From Gracilimonas sp965227215 (GTDB lineage: Bacteria > Bacteroidota > Rhodothermia > Balneolales > Balneolaceae): a DNA stretch of 64,000 bases. Below, piece by piece: positions 7,874 to 17,828 of the stretch. Both the position numbers and the translations under genes were made by a program. The notes below the pieces were generated by a model. That model saw nothing but the letters and a program-made list of their open reading frames with translations, did no database searches and had not been told where the DNA came from. How positions within the stretch are numbered: the first letter of the stretch is position 1; the number at the start of each line of letters is the position of its first letter. The stretch is taken from contig OZ245729.1 in assembly GCA_965227215.1 (NCBI GenBank), positions 496,001-560,000 of the forward strand, given 5' to 3'.

Positions 7874-9007
7874 ATGCTCAAACAACTACTCCCCATAATT
7901 TTTGTCTGTGCAGTATTATCTGGTGCGTGCGGTCAGGTGAGTACCGATTCCGGAGACAGTACAGAAGTCACCGATGACCCAACTTCTGAATGGCTCATTC
8001 CTGACGATGAAATTGTAGATGGCGGTCCGGGAAAAGATGGAATCCCTTCCGTAGATGACCCGAAGTTTGCGCCCGTCAATGAGATCGACTACATACAGGA
8101 TGATCGACTGGTTATTGGCCTTAAAGTCGGTAACGAAGTCAAAGCCTATCCTCACCAGATTTTAGACTGGCATGAAATCATTAATGATGAAATTGGTGAA
8201 AGCCACATTTCAATGACCTACTGCCCGCTTACCGGAACCGGGATAGTTTGGGATCGGGTGATTGAGGGCGAAGTGACCGAGTTCGGTGTTTCCGGATTAC
8301 TGTTCAGAAATAATCTGATTGCCTACGACCGAAAGACAGACACTCACTATTCTCAAATGCAGATTCGGGGTGTAAAAGGTCCCCTGAAAGGAGAAACACT
8401 GAATTCTTCTTTTTCTACTGTCCAAACCACGTGGAAAACCTGGAAAGCCATGTATCCGGAATCGAAAGTAGTTACCAAAGAAACCGGTTTTGGCAGATAT
8501 TATAATGGTTACACTTACGGAGAAAGTTATTTAACCGATGAAGACTATATCCTCTTCCCCGTAAAACATGAGAATAACAGGCTGCCCGGGAAAACGGTAG
8601 TTCACGCTTTTATACCCGAAGACGTTTCCGGCGATGAAATAGATATACGTGTGTTTGCCAAAAATGAGATGACCGACGAGGTTGGACTTATAAACGAAGA
8701 TTATGCCGGCCATGCTATCGTGGCTGTGACAAGTCGGGATCACAATTTTGCCGTTAGTTTTCACCGGGATCTTGAAGATGGAACTACTCTGACTTTTGAG
8801 CCCATCCAAAACCGGCTGCCCGTTATCATGACGGATGAGGAGGGCAATGAATGGAACATTTTTGGAGAAGCGGTGAGTGGTCCAAGGGCCGGTGAGAAAT
8901 TAACGCCAACCAAATCCTATGACGGCTACTGGTTCGCTATTGCCGATATGTTTCCCAATGCGTGTGTGTACCCAAGCACCGGTTGTAAGGGCTATATTGA
9001 AAGGTGA
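7874..9007 (+). CDS. DUF3179 domain lipoprotein
   Basis: The ATG at 7874 gives a lipoprotein signal with lipobox LSGAC (Cys19); the frame can be read from 7823 but that adds a non-signal leader. The 377-residue product has the DUF3179 features DGIPSVDDPKF, VKAYPHQILDWHEIIND and the motif YCPLTGTGIVWDR. DUF3179 proteins are secreted and of unknown function. The gene is divergent from the barrel/thioredoxin pair, and all three are envelope proteins, suggesting a shared process. Confidence 0.88.
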   Translation: MLKQLLPIIFVCAVLSGACGQVSTDSGDSTEVTDDPTSEWLIPDDEIVDGGPGKDGIPSVDDPKFAPVNEIDYIQDDRLVIGLKVGNEVKAYPHQILDWHEIINDEIGESHISMTYCPLTGTGIVWDRVIEGEVTEFGVSGLLFRNNLIAYDRKTDTHYSQMQIRGVKGPLKGETLNSSFSTVQTTWKTWKAMYPESKVVTKETGFGRYYNGYTYGESYLTDEDYILFPVKHENNRLPGKTVVHAFIPEDVSGDEIDIRVFAKNEMTDEVGLINEDYAGHAIVAVTSRDHNFAVSFHRDLEDGTTLTFEPIQNRLPVIMTDEEGNEWNIFGEAVSGPRAGEKLTPTKSYDGYWFAIADMFPNACVYPSTGCKGYIER

Positions 9008-9051
9008 TGACTTTCTAATTGCTTCAGAATGCCGCAGAATTCACTACAGCG

Positions 9052-9759
9052 TTATTTCAATATCTCCTCACGAACTATTTTGCTGTAAGTCTGCCCGACA
9101 GGCACCTCATGCTCCCCCGCAGTAATCGTATTCCCCTGAATGGTTTTTATTTTGCTAACCGCTACGATGAAGGAACGATGCACCCTCAAAAATGACGGAT
9201 GAGGTAACAGCTCCTCTAAATCCGAAATCTTTTCATGAACCAATAATTCTTCTTCTTTCAAAAAAATAGAAGAGTAATTCCCTTTGGCTTCCACAAACAA
9301 TATATCATCCATACTTACCTGATGGTACTCCTTATCCCCCTTCACAAAAAAGCGTGCCTGTGCCTTCTGTTCTTCTTGCCGGTGATCCTTTCTATCTGCA
9401 TCTGAAGATCTTGAAGAAACCGCTTTATTGACCGCCTTCAAAAAACGCTCGAAACTGAACGGTTTAACAAGGTAGTCTTCCACAGCCAGTTCGAACCCCT
9501 CAAGTGCATGTTCCTTGTAGGCCGTTGTTACAATCACCTTTGGCGGATTCTGAAGGGTACGAAGGAAATCAAATCCTTTGAGCTTAGGCATGTTCAAATC
9601 AAGGAACATTAAATCCGTTTTATTGGAGTTCAACCACTCCATAGCTTCCAGCGCATCGTAGCACTGAGCCGCCACCTTAAGGTGAGGCAATCGCCCACAA
9701 AAGGTACTTACCAAGTCGTGAGCCAGCGGTTCGTCATCTACAATTATACATTTGATCAT
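9052..9759 (-). CDS. LytTR-family response regulator
   Basis: The 235-residue protein has an N-terminal receiver domain with acidic residues Asp8-Asp9, phospho-acceptor Asp54 in FLDLNMP, and YLVKPFSFERF near the end of the receiver. A C-terminal LytTR DNA-binding domain (about 135-235) contains FVEAKGNYSSIFL and FLRVHRSFIV. It starts three bases after the partner kinase ends, so the two form an operon. Its likely target is the divergent ABC transporter at 11089, by position only. Confidence 0.95.
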   Translation of the reverse strand: MIKCIIVDDEPLAHDLVSTFCGRLPHLKVAAQCYDALEAMEWLNSNKTDLMFLDLNMPKLKGFDFLRTLQNPPKVIVTTAYKEHALEGFELAVEDYLVKPFSFERFLKAVNKAVSSRSSDADRKDHRQEEQKAQARFFVKGDKEYHQVSMDDILFVEAKGNYSSIFLKEEELLVHEKISDLEELLPHPSFLRVHRSFIVAVSKIKTIQGNTITAGEHEVPVGQTYSKIVREEILK

Positions 9760-9762
9760 GCT

Positions 9763-10881
9763 TCATAAAAGTTCAAGGGTTACCGTAAATACGCTTTTTT
9801 CTTTAGTAATATCCAGTTTGTGCCGGTCAGGATACAGTAGCTCCAGGCGTTTCTTCAGATTTTCGAGACCGATTCCATTCCCTGTTTCTTCGGCTTGCTT
9901 ATCGAAATTATTACTGATGACGAATACCACTTTTCCACCGTCAGTGAAAACAGAAAGATGGATAAAGGCACCTTCCCTGATGGTTTCCACTCCGTGCTTG
10001 AACGCATTCTCCAGAGGAACAATCAAGAGTAACGGGGCTATTCTGGCTTCTGTAACTTTCGGTTTGTCAAATTTGATATCCACTTCTTTTTGGTACCTTA
10101 TTCTGTGCAAATCGATGTAACGTTGCAGATAGTTAAGCTCTTCTTTCAAAGCCACTTTATCTTTCTTCCCTTCATAGATGGTATAGCGCATCATTTCCGA
10201 TAGTTTCAGAATAACATCCGGTGCCTTATCGGATTGATGTACCACCAGCGAATAAAGATTATTGAGTGTATTGAAGAAAAAATGGGGATTTACCTGACTT
10301 CTCAACAAAGCCAACTCCGCTTTGGCTTTTTCAGCTTTAAGGGTTTGGAACCATTTCCACTGTTCATAAAACCAAAGTGTTAAAAGGATGGGAACCGGAA
10401 GTAAAAACAAACTCAGCGCTAAGACCTTATATGTGCTCTCATACAGTTCAAAGCTGCCGGTAAATAACCGGGCGTACAAGAAAAACAGTGCTGCCCCCGC
10501 ATACAGCCCAACAATCAGCCACTGGTACTTTTGAAAAAATTCAGGCAAAATGAAATAGAAGAGCAGTAGCCAGAAGGAGATCATCAGTAAAATCATCAGT
10601 GGATTGTCCTGGAGATGGCTGGTGAAATACCCGATGCTGAAAATCACAATAGCCAAAATACCAAAACCAGCCCCCACCCTAAGCATTGAACCTCCCTTGA
10701 CCAGGTATTTGTGGATGGCAAGTGAAATGAAGAAGGCATAAAACAAGAACCCAAGTGTATTCGAAATCCACGCGCCCGACGGTACCCTGATCAGGTCGAT
10801 GTACTCCATAAACAGAATCATCACATACGTGATAGCCGGACCTATGGCAAATGCCTGATATTTCTTCCAATCTTTTTTCAT
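9763..10881 (-). CDS. LytS/YpdA-like sensor histidine kinase
   Basis: This membrane kinase has about six hydrophobic helices in its first 170 residues, then the His_kinase motif LLRSQVNPHFFFNTLNNLYS, with the phospho-accepting His at about residue 200. A C-terminal ATPase with PLLLIVPLENAFKHGV (N box) and GIGLENLKKRL (G box) follows. The start MKKDWKKY at 10881 is preferred over 10908, because the nine extra residues add nothing to the family fold; both are possible. It pairs with the LytTR regulator. Confidence 0.92.
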   Translation of the reverse strand: MKKDWKKYQAFAIGPAITYVMILFMEYIDLIRVPSGAWISNTLGFLFYAFFISLAIHKYLVKGGSMLRVGAGFGILAIVIFSIGYFTSHLQDNPLMILLMISFWLLLFYFILPEFFQKYQWLIVGLYAGAALFFLYARLFTGSFELYESTYKVLALSLFLLPVPILLTLWFYEQWKWFQTLKAEKAKAELALLRSQVNPHFFFNTLNNLYSLVVHQSDKAPDVILKLSEMMRYTIYEGKKDKVALKEELNYLQRYIDLHRIRYQKEVDIKFDKPKVTEARIAPLLLIVPLENAFKHGVETIREGAFIHLSVFTDGGKVVFVISNNFDKQAEETGNGIGLENLKKRLELLYPDRHKLDITKEKSVFTVTLELL

Positions 10882-11088
10882 AATCCAAAAATAGAATAAT
10901 TCCGGCATTCATTCTCTGCCCATGGACGAACGGTATCGTTTTCAACATGAATCTATCTGTTTGCCGGATCAATCTGGTTCATATCCTTTTTCCTACTGTC
11001 CATAACAGGAAGTTTGCTGTTCGGCCTTTCCCGTAAACAAAGTAAATGTGACTGCGTAGCTTCGCTCAAATTCAAAAAATGAGCCGCT

Positions 11089-11985
11089 ATGATTACCCTC
11101 GACATTCAGAACATTTCCAAAACCTACCCCAACGGAACCAAAGCGCTGAACAACGTATCACTTGCCATAGAGAACGGGATGTTCGGACTCCTCGGAGCTA
11201 ATGGAGCCGGAAAATCATCCCTGATGCGTACCATTGCCACACTTCAGTCTACTACTTCCGGTAGAATTCTTTTTAACGGGGATGACATTCACCAAAATCC
11301 GGAAATAATTCGGAAAAGGCTTGGGTACCTTCCCCAGGAATTCGGGGTATATCCTAGAATATCTGCAATCGAGTTACTACATCATATTGGCGTGCTGAAG
11401 GGGCTTTTGGATAAGAAGAAACGCGGCCGGCAGATCGACCACCTTCTCCATCAAACCAATTTATGGGAGCACCGGAAAAAGCACGTCCACACCTATTCAA
11501 GTGGTATGCGCCAGCGCTTTGGAATAGCCCAGGCCTTGCTCGGAGATCCCCGGATCATCATCGTAGATGAGCCCACAGCCGGTTTAGACCCCGAAGAACG
11601 GCATCGTTTTCTGAACCTTCTGAGTAAAATCGGTGAAAATATCATCGTAATCCTTTCCACTCATATAGTTGCTGATATCTACAATCTGTGTTCAAATATG
11701 GCCATCCTGGATCACGGGAGAATACTGGTCCACGGAAATCCAACTGACCTTGTTGAAAGTCTGGAAGGAAAAGTATGGAGAAAAACGATTCCTGCTGATG
11801 ACCTCTCCCGCTATCGTCAAAACTATGAGGTGATATCCACACGGCTGGTTGCCGGTAATACACAAATTCATATAAAATCGGAGGATGAACCGCACCCCGA
11901 TTTTGAAGCAATACCACCAACCCTTGAAGATTTCTACTTCTCAGTTGTGCCAAAATCAGAACAGCAAACTATGGCTTTATCATGA
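11089..11985 (+). CDS. ABC transporter ATP-binding protein
   Basis: The 298-residue ATPase has Walker A GANGAGKS (36-43), signature YSSGMRQRFGIA, Walker B IIIVDEPTAGLDP and the switch histidine in LSTHIV. Its stop overlaps the start of the permease-peptidase gene (ATGA), so the pair forms one transporter. The gene is divergent from the LytTR/LytS operon, and the roughly 200 bases between them should hold both promoters. Confidence 0.95.
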   Translation: MITLDIQNISKTYPNGTKALNNVSLAIENGMFGLLGANGAGKSSLMRTIATLQSTTSGRILFNGDDIHQNPEIIRKRLGYLPQEFGVYPRISAIELLHHIGVLKGLLDKKKRGRQIDHLLHQTNLWEHRKKHVHTYSSGMRQRFGIAQALLGDPRIIIVDEPTAGLDPEERHRFLNLLSKIGENIIVILSTHIVADIYNLCSNMAILDHGRILVHGNPTDLVESLEGKVWRKTIPADDLSRYRQNYEVISTRLVAGNTQIHIKSEDEPHPDFEAIPPTLEDFYFSVVPKSEQQTMALS

Positions 11986-14900
11986 TCTCAGCATTATTCA
12001 AATTCGAAATTACGTACCAGAAAAAGCTATGGGCTTTACCCGTCGCTATGATCCTGTTTTTCCTTTGTGGATTACAGATTGGCGGACAGGCTTTTGCTCC
12101 CGATCTTGTAGACTTCAATGCACCGTATCAAATCAGCTATTACACCTCTATTTTTACGCTCGGAGCCGTTTTTGCAATCATGTTTTTTGTGATAAACGGG
12201 GTGTTGCGGGATCGTACCTGGCAGATGCAGGAAATTATTTTCAGTACCGGTGTTCAAAAATATTCATTCTTTATAAGTCGGTTTGCCGGGGTATTTGTAT
12301 TTAGCATATTGTCTGTTAGTCCGCTTTTGATTGGTATGATAACAGGCGCGCACCTTTTTGATTTAGACCCCGATCGCCTCGCTCCATTTTCGATTTCTCC
12401 CTATTTCTGGAACTGGCTGGTATTCGTACTTCCGAATGTCTTCATCTGTTCTGCCTTTATCTTTTCTGTGGGAATTCTCTCCAAGAACCGCATGTCGATA
12501 TATGCATCTGCCATCCTGGTGTATGTGCTTTATTTTGTTTGTTCCTTCTTCTTTGATTCCCCGATGTTGGCCGGTTCAACACCAACTCACACCGATAATA
12601 TGACACTGGCTGCTCTGGGTGATCCATTTGGGATATCAGCCTTTATGGAGCAAAGCCAATACCTTACCCCCGTTCAAAAGAATATCGTCCCTGTATCATT
12701 AAGCGGGAACTTCCTGGCCAATCGTTTGCTCTGGGTTGCTATTGCATTCGCAGTGTTAGGGCTTACTTACCGGTTGTTTTCATTCCGGAAGCTCCAAAGA
12801 ATCAATAAGCGCACTCCTTCTGATGCAGAAGCTCCTCAGAATAATGAGCCGGAAGACACGGTTTACCACCCAGTAATCCCATCATTAAAAAGTAACAGAC
12901 ATTTCTGGCATGGGTTCTTTGCTCAAAGTAAAATGGGGGTAACACAATTGTTCAAAAGCCTGCCTTTTCAGACTATGCTCGCTTTCATTGTATTTGTTTT
13001 TGGGGCCGAGTTCTATTCTAAACTCATAGAAGGAGGCAGTTATTCCGAGAGTTTATACCCGGTTACAGCCATATTAGCCGGTTTAAACAACACCGCTTTA
13101 TTCATCTTCGGCGTGCTGATGGTTGTATTCTACAGTGGCGAATGGGGCTGGAAAGAGCGAAGTGAGAACATACACCTCATTCTGGATGCAACTCCTGTTT
13201 CCAATGCATCCATATTTTGGTCGAAAGTTTCGGTGCTGCTTTTCATTCCGTTGCTGTTCATCACCCTCGAAATTGTAATCGCCATCGCTTTTCAATTGGT
13301 GATGGATTATGCCGCTATTGATATGGGTACCTACCTGTCATTGTACTACTTCCAGGGTGTTCCCCTCGCTTTCTTTATTCTGCTCGCCTTGTTTATACAG
13401 GCACTGTCTCCTGATAAGTATTTGGGAATGGCCATCACCGGACTTTTTGTTGCCGTTTTCGCTACCCCTTTCTCCGGCTATGTTGGCATTGAACATCCTT
13501 TATTCAGAATAGGAGCCATGCCATCAGTTACTTTTTCAGATATGACCGGAGTAAGTAATAGTGCCGGACCCTTTTATCTGTTTTCGACACATTGGGTGAT
13601 TTTAGGGCTATTATTGTCTCTGATTGCTCTTCATGTGTGGCGGCGAGGCATCTCCGAACGATTTCTTATTCATATTAAACAGACACTCAGAGGGTGGCCA
13701 ATTCAACGGTTGGCTTTTATCCTTTTCCTTGGAACAGCCTTTCTGGGTACTTCGGGGATGATCTTTTACAAGACCAATATCGAAACCGAATACCTGTCGT
13801 CTGATGAAAACCTGGATCGGTGGGCTGGCTATGAAAAAAAGTACAAACAGTATGATAAGGAAGAATGGCTGTATCCCATCGCAATTTCAACAGATGTAGC
13901 TCTCTATCCTCAGAAAAGAAGATATACGGTAGATGCGGCTTACACCTTGGTTAACAAAAGCGATACCGTTGTAAACAGAGCTTTGATTATAGAAAAGAAA
14001 AGCATGTCCGCCATTCGGCTCGAACATGCCACCCTGCTGAACCACGATACAGATCTTGGCATATACGAATTCACTTTCAACAAGCCGATACTCCCCGGAG
14101 ATGCGGTTACGCTTACATTCACTACAGAAAGCAAACAAGAAGGAATACATACAGGTAAAGATCTTGTGGACAACGGGAGTTATGTGCACTTGCGTGATTT
14201 CAGTCCCTACCTGGGCTACACCGATAACCTGGAAATTACCGACAAGACAGAACGCAAAAAAAGGAACCTCCCCGAACGGAAAAAAGAACAGCCATCAGAT
14301 GCCGATTTTGATGTTATGGAATCCGGTTTTGGGCGAATTGATTTTGAAACTATTCTTTCTGTACCTGCCTTCCAAACCGGCATTTCAATCGGCACACTGG
14401 AAGATACCTGGACCGAAAACGGCAGAAATTATTACCGATTCAAAACTCAGCAACCGGTAGCCCCGGCTGTTACTTATCATTCTGCTGCTTATCACATTGA
14501 TCGGGAAGAGTACAAAGGTATCAGCATTGAGCATTATTTTCATCCCGGTCATGATTTCAACAAGCAAACCATTATGAAAAGTGTGAAGCAAACCCTGGAG
14601 TATGCCGGAGAGGAATTTGGAGCCTATCCGTTACATCATCTTCGTATTGCTGAAATACCCTCTCACTGGAGATTTGGAGGCTATGCCGCTGCAGGGACAA
14701 TCAGTATGGTCGAAGATAACTTATACCTGGTGGATGAACGCAACCCGGAAGCCTTTAGCCTGGTTGCGAAACGTACCATTCATGAAGTTGCACACCAGTG
14801 GTGGGGACATTTGCTCAGCACAAAAAGCGTGAGCGGAGGAGCTGTTTTTGTAGAGGGATTTGCCAAGTACACAGAAGCCGCGGTAATGGAAAAATACTAC

Positions 14901-15563
14901 GGTATGCCCTCCCTGTATCAGCTCAGTGAATCCGCCAATCATACTTACTTTAATGGACGCTCATACGCCTCCACACCGGAACAACCTCTCTACCTGGAAC
15001 AAGGTGAACACTACATGCTCTATGGTAAAAGCTACATCGTGATGTATGCGTTAAAGGAGCTGATCGGCGAAGAGAACATCAATCACGTACTGAAAACTTT
15101 GGTACGCCGGCATAAAAACGAAATCGATGCTACGGTGACCACGCCGGAGTTCTTAAATGAACTCTATAAAACTACACCGGAGAAATATCATAGCCTTATT
15201 GATGACTGGTTCAAAAAAATCATCACCTATGATCTATCAGTAGTACATGCTGAATCTGATCAAATCAAAGATGAACATTATGAAACCCAAATCACCGTTG
15301 ATGCGGGCAAGCATGAGTTGCTGAATGGGATAGAATCTTCCGTTTTCCTTAACGAACCAATTCCTTTGGGTCTATTTACTGAACATCCTTCCCTGGCTTC
15401 TAAAGATCAGATATTGTCTCTTAAGTCCGTTTCTATTAAAGACGGAGAACAGCAAATGACTATTCAAACCAAAACACTTCCCAACTATGTATGTATTGAT
15501 CCCTACGGAACCCGGCCAGATCTTGTAAAACAAGATAACTGTATGGAGGTAGAAGGAGAATAA
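11982..15563 (+). CDS. ABC permease fused to M1-family aminopeptidase
   Basis: This 1193-residue protein has two blocks of hydrophobic helices (about 15-260 and 320-580), like two ABC-2 type permeases in tandem. A soluble C-terminal half is an M1 metallopeptidase. Its zinc site is HEVAH (934-938) with the third ligand Glu958 in VEGFAKYTE; the 19-residue spacing matches this ABC-linked subgroup. The exopeptidase-type motif is altered to SMVEDN. Such fusions are common in Bacteroidota and are thought to act on or export peptides or lipoproteins, but the substrate is unknown. Confidence 0.93.
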   Translation: MISALFKFEITYQKKLWALPVAMILFFLCGLQIGGQAFAPDLVDFNAPYQISYYTSIFTLGAVFAIMFFVINGVLRDRTWQMQEIIFSTGVQKYSFFISRFAGVFVFSILSVSPLLIGMITGAHLFDLDPDRLAPFSISPYFWNWLVFVLPNVFICSAFIFSVGILSKNRMSIYASAILVYVLYFVCSFFFDSPMLAGSTPTHTDNMTLAALGDPFGISAFMEQSQYLTPVQKNIVPVSLSGNFLANRLLWVAIAFAVLGLTYRLFSFRKLQRINKRTPSDAEAPQNNEPEDTVYHPVIPSLKSNRHFWHGFFAQSKMGVTQLFKSLPFQTMLAFIVFVFGAEFYSKLIEGGSYSESLYPVTAILAGLNNTALFIFGVLMVVFYSGEWGWKERSENIHLILDATPVSNASIFWSKVSVLLFIPLLFITLEIVIAIAFQLVMDYAAIDMGTYLSLYYFQGVPLAFFILLALFIQALSPDKYLGMAITGLFVAVFATPFSGYVGIEHPLFRIGAMPSVTFSDMTGVSNSAGPFYLFSTHWVILGLLLSLIALHVWRRGISERFLIHIKQTLRGWPIQRLAFILFLGTAFLGTSGMIFYKTNIETEYLSSDENLDRWAGYEKKYKQYDKEEWLYPIAISTDVALYPQKRRYTVDAAYTLVNKSDTVVNRALIIEKKSMSAIRLEHATLLNHDTDLGIYEFTFNKPILPGDAVTLTFTTESKQEGIHTGKDLVDNGSYVHLRDFSPYLGYTDNLEITDKTERKKRNLPERKKEQPSDADFDVMESGFGRIDFETILSVPAFQTGISIGTLEDTWTENGRNYYRFKTQQPVAPAVTYHSAAYHIDREEYKGISIEHYFHPGHDFNKQTIMKSVKQTLEYAGEEFGAYPLHHLRIAEIPSHWRFGGYAAAGTISMVEDNLYLVDERNPEAFSLVAKRTIHEVAHQWWGHLLSTKSVSGGAVFVEGFAKYTEAAVMEKYYGMPSLYQLSESANHTYFNGRSYASTPEQPLYLEQGEHYMLYGKSYIVMYALKELIGEENINHVLKTLVRRHKNEIDATVTTPEFLNELYKTTPEKYHSLIDDWFKKIITYDLSVVHAESDQIKDEHYETQITVDAGKHELLNGIESSVFLNEPIPLGLFTEHPSLASKDQILSLKSVSIKDGEQQMTIQTKTLPNYVCIDPYGTRPDLVKQDNCMEVEGE

Positions 15564-15585
15564 TCCGGTTCAAATGAAGGTGAAA

Positions 15586-16353
15586 CTAACTTTTATCATC
15601 CATAACGTTAGCTCCGGACTGAACTTGCCGGTGTGAGGATTTGTAGGCACCAAACCCTCTTTTCACCCAACGAAATACTCCATACACCATCAGCGCCCAC
15701 GCTACAAAAATGAGCTCAAGATAAATCAGGTATACCGGCCAATCCGGCAAAATGCTGAAGAAGGTGGTACCCGGCGGTTTCCCCATCACATACAGGTAGT
15801 TACTGCCCAGCATGAGATTTATCCCGCCGATAACTAAAGCTACGATGTTCAGCACAACAACCGATTTTCCGACATCACCAAGCTTCAGCTCCCAACCCCA
15901 CTCAATAGCCGGATACAGAGCCACAAGTACCAACAAGAGATGCACCATCCAGTAGCGAATGGCATCATAGTGAAACAGAGAGAATTCTACGGAAGGTGTG
16001 AAGTTGGCCTGCGACACGCCCAGTACCACCCAAAAGAAAATAGCGGCCCAGGTATTCCGGTCTCCTTTCATATACACCCATACAAGAACAAAAGGCAGGA
16101 AATTACACATATGCAGAGGAATGTCGTGGGTAACGTCAAAAGTACCGGCATACATATTCAGCGGAATCTTCATCAGCTGAGAAACGGACATCATCACTGC
16201 CATAACCAGTAGCACTTTACGCTGCACATCGTTGCTGCGTTTCTTCATAAATGGTATGAACCAAATGCAAAAGCCTAAGAATAGCAACAGCACGGTAATA
16301 TGCTCTGACGAGTAGGATGAAAACAGGTAGGTGGTGTCAAAAAAAGTATTCAA
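15586..16353 (-). CDS. YwaF-like (TIGR02206) integral membrane protein
   Basis: The 255-residue protein has about seven hydrophobic helices and the family landmarks HDIPLHMCN and NYLYVMGKPPGTTFF. The family is of unknown function. It is convergent with the permease-peptidase gene, separated by 22 bases, and no terminator was seen between them. Confidence 0.85.
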   Translation of the reverse strand: MNTFFDTTYLFSSYSSEHITVLLLFLGFCIWFIPFMKKRSNDVQRKVLLVMAVMMSVSQLMKIPLNMYAGTFDVTHDIPLHMCNFLPFVLVWVYMKGDRNTWAAIFFWVVLGVSQANFTPSVEFSLFHYDAIRYWMVHLLLVLVALYPAIEWGWELKLGDVGKSVVVLNIVALVIGGINLMLGSNYLYVMGKPPGTTFFSILPDWPVYLIYLELIFVAWALMVYGVFRWVKRGFGAYKSSHRQVQSGANVMDDKS

Positions 16354-16432
16354 CTGTTCCGGATTATTGGCTCTGTGTTGACATCAACTAAAAACGATAC
16401 TGATAATACGTTTTCTGAATCCTTTTTTAAAA

Positions 16433-16470
16433 ACAAAAAAGCCTGAATCGCTTTTCGCGAATCAGGCTTT
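16433..16470 (-). terminator. Terminator of the metal-efflux operon
   Basis: On the minus strand GCCTGATTCGC, loop GAAAA and GCGATTCAGGC pair over 11 positions with one mismatch and run into TTTTTTG. It lies about 90 bases past the end of the adaptor gene. Confidence 0.88.
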
Positions 16471-16557
16471 GGTAAGGTGAAAATCGAGCAGAATCAGCTC
16501 GTAATTTTGGAGTGAGTCAGGTGTGGATTACGATAGTTCTACATTAAAAAAGCATGA

Positions 16558-17796
16558 TCAATGACCATGCCCGCCTTCTCCTTTACGCATTTCTGAAAGC
16601 ACAAAAAATGCTCCTTTAGTAACCACCCGACTTTCTTCAGCTACTTCTTCCAGCAAACGAATTTCCACATAGCCTTCTTCACTGGTGCCGGTTACCACAG
16701 GTATGGCTCTTAAATGGGTGCCGTGATGCTCTTCTTCTCCGGAATGTGAAGCTTCTTCAACTTCAGCCTGGTCTTCTTCCTCTTCCACCATAAAGATGTA
16801 TGACTGCCCGCCATCTGAAACGATCGCTTCTTCGGGAAGAGAGAGTACCGTTTCCTCATCCGTCACGATCATCGCTTCCACATACAAACCCGGCAGCAGA
16901 TTCGGTTGTTCTTCCATCAGGTGTGCATGTACACGCACGGCTTTAGGGTTTTGCTCAAAGGCTTTTCCAACCGCAAAGATTTCGCCTTTATATAGTTCTG
17001 ATGTAGGCTGATTGGCATACCGAAAATATAGCATCTGACCTTCGTCTACCCGATGCAGGTCTTTTTCATACACCATCAGGTCGATGTGCAGTTCGCTGTT
17101 ATCAACCACTTCAAACATGTGATCTCCCGGCGTGATGTAGCTTCCGGTATTTACTTCCACCAGTCGGACAAACCCATTCAATGGAGAACGAACGGGTACT
17201 TTGGAGCTGATCTTCCCTTCTAGCACCTGCTCGGGATCTAATCCCAATAAATCGAGCTTGGATCGAAGTCCTGAAATCCGAGCTTCATTGGAGCGATAAC
17301 GGGAGGCACTTTCCTGGAATTCCCGCGCAGAGCCAACACCTTCATCCAACAGTCGCTTCTTGCGTTCATAATCCTGCTGCAAGAACTCCCGCTGTTCGCT
17401 GGCCTCGATGAACGATTGTTGCATATCAATGATCCCCGGATCTTCGATAGTGGCAAGTACTTCGCCAGCCTCCACACGATCTCCCTCAATCACGTTTATG
17501 TCGGAAACCTGCCCGGCTACTAACGCACTGATGTCCGCTTTTTTCTGAGGCGGAAGTTCGAGCATTCCGTTAGCTTTTACGGTGTTCTTTAGAGGCAAAT
17601 ATGAAAATTGCCCGATCTCGATTCCCACCGCTTCCATTTGCCGATCACTAAGTTCTGCCGACAATGCGTTTTCGGTATGTTCTCCCTCTTCGGCATGATC
17701 GTCTTCATGCACTTGATCTCCACCGCCTCCACAGGCTGAAAGAAATAAAAGTCCGAAGAGACTGACTATTAGTGTACTGTTTTTGAATGATTTCAT
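16558..17796 (-). CDS. RND efflux periplasmic adaptor (CusB/CzcB type) lipoprotein
   Basis: Starting at the ATG at 17796, the 412-residue product has a lipoprotein signal with LLFLSAC, an acidic/histidine-rich stretch (HEDDHAEEGEHTE), a lipoyl/barrel-sandwich domain, a long coiled-coil hairpin (about 105-160) and a beta-barrel. A second acidic/His-rich insert (EEASHSGEEEHHGTH) lies near the C-terminus, and the protein ends GGHGH. Such metal-binding stretches suit a heavy-metal exporter. It is the last gene of the operon, 32 bases after the pump gene. Confidence 0.92.
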   Translation of the reverse strand: MKSFKNSTLIVSLFGLLFLSACGGGGDQVHEDDHAEEGEHTENALSAELSDRQMEAVGIEIGQFSYLPLKNTVKANGMLELPPQKKADISALVAGQVSDINVIEGDRVEAGEVLATIEDPGIIDMQQSFIEASEQREFLQQDYERKKRLLDEGVGSAREFQESASRYRSNEARISGLRSKLDLLGLDPEQVLEGKISSKVPVRSPLNGFVRLVEVNTGSYITPGDHMFEVVDNSELHIDLMVYEKDLHRVDEGQMLYFRYANQPTSELYKGEIFAVGKAFEQNPKAVRVHAHLMEEQPNLLPGLYVEAMIVTDEETVLSLPEEAIVSDGGQSYIFMVEEEEDQAEVEEASHSGEEEHHGTHLRAIPVVTGTSEEGYVEIRLLEEVAEESRVVTKGAFFVLSEMRKGEGGHGH

Positions 17797-17828
17797 GATG
17801 GTGTTATTTAGGTGTTTCAAATTCGTTG

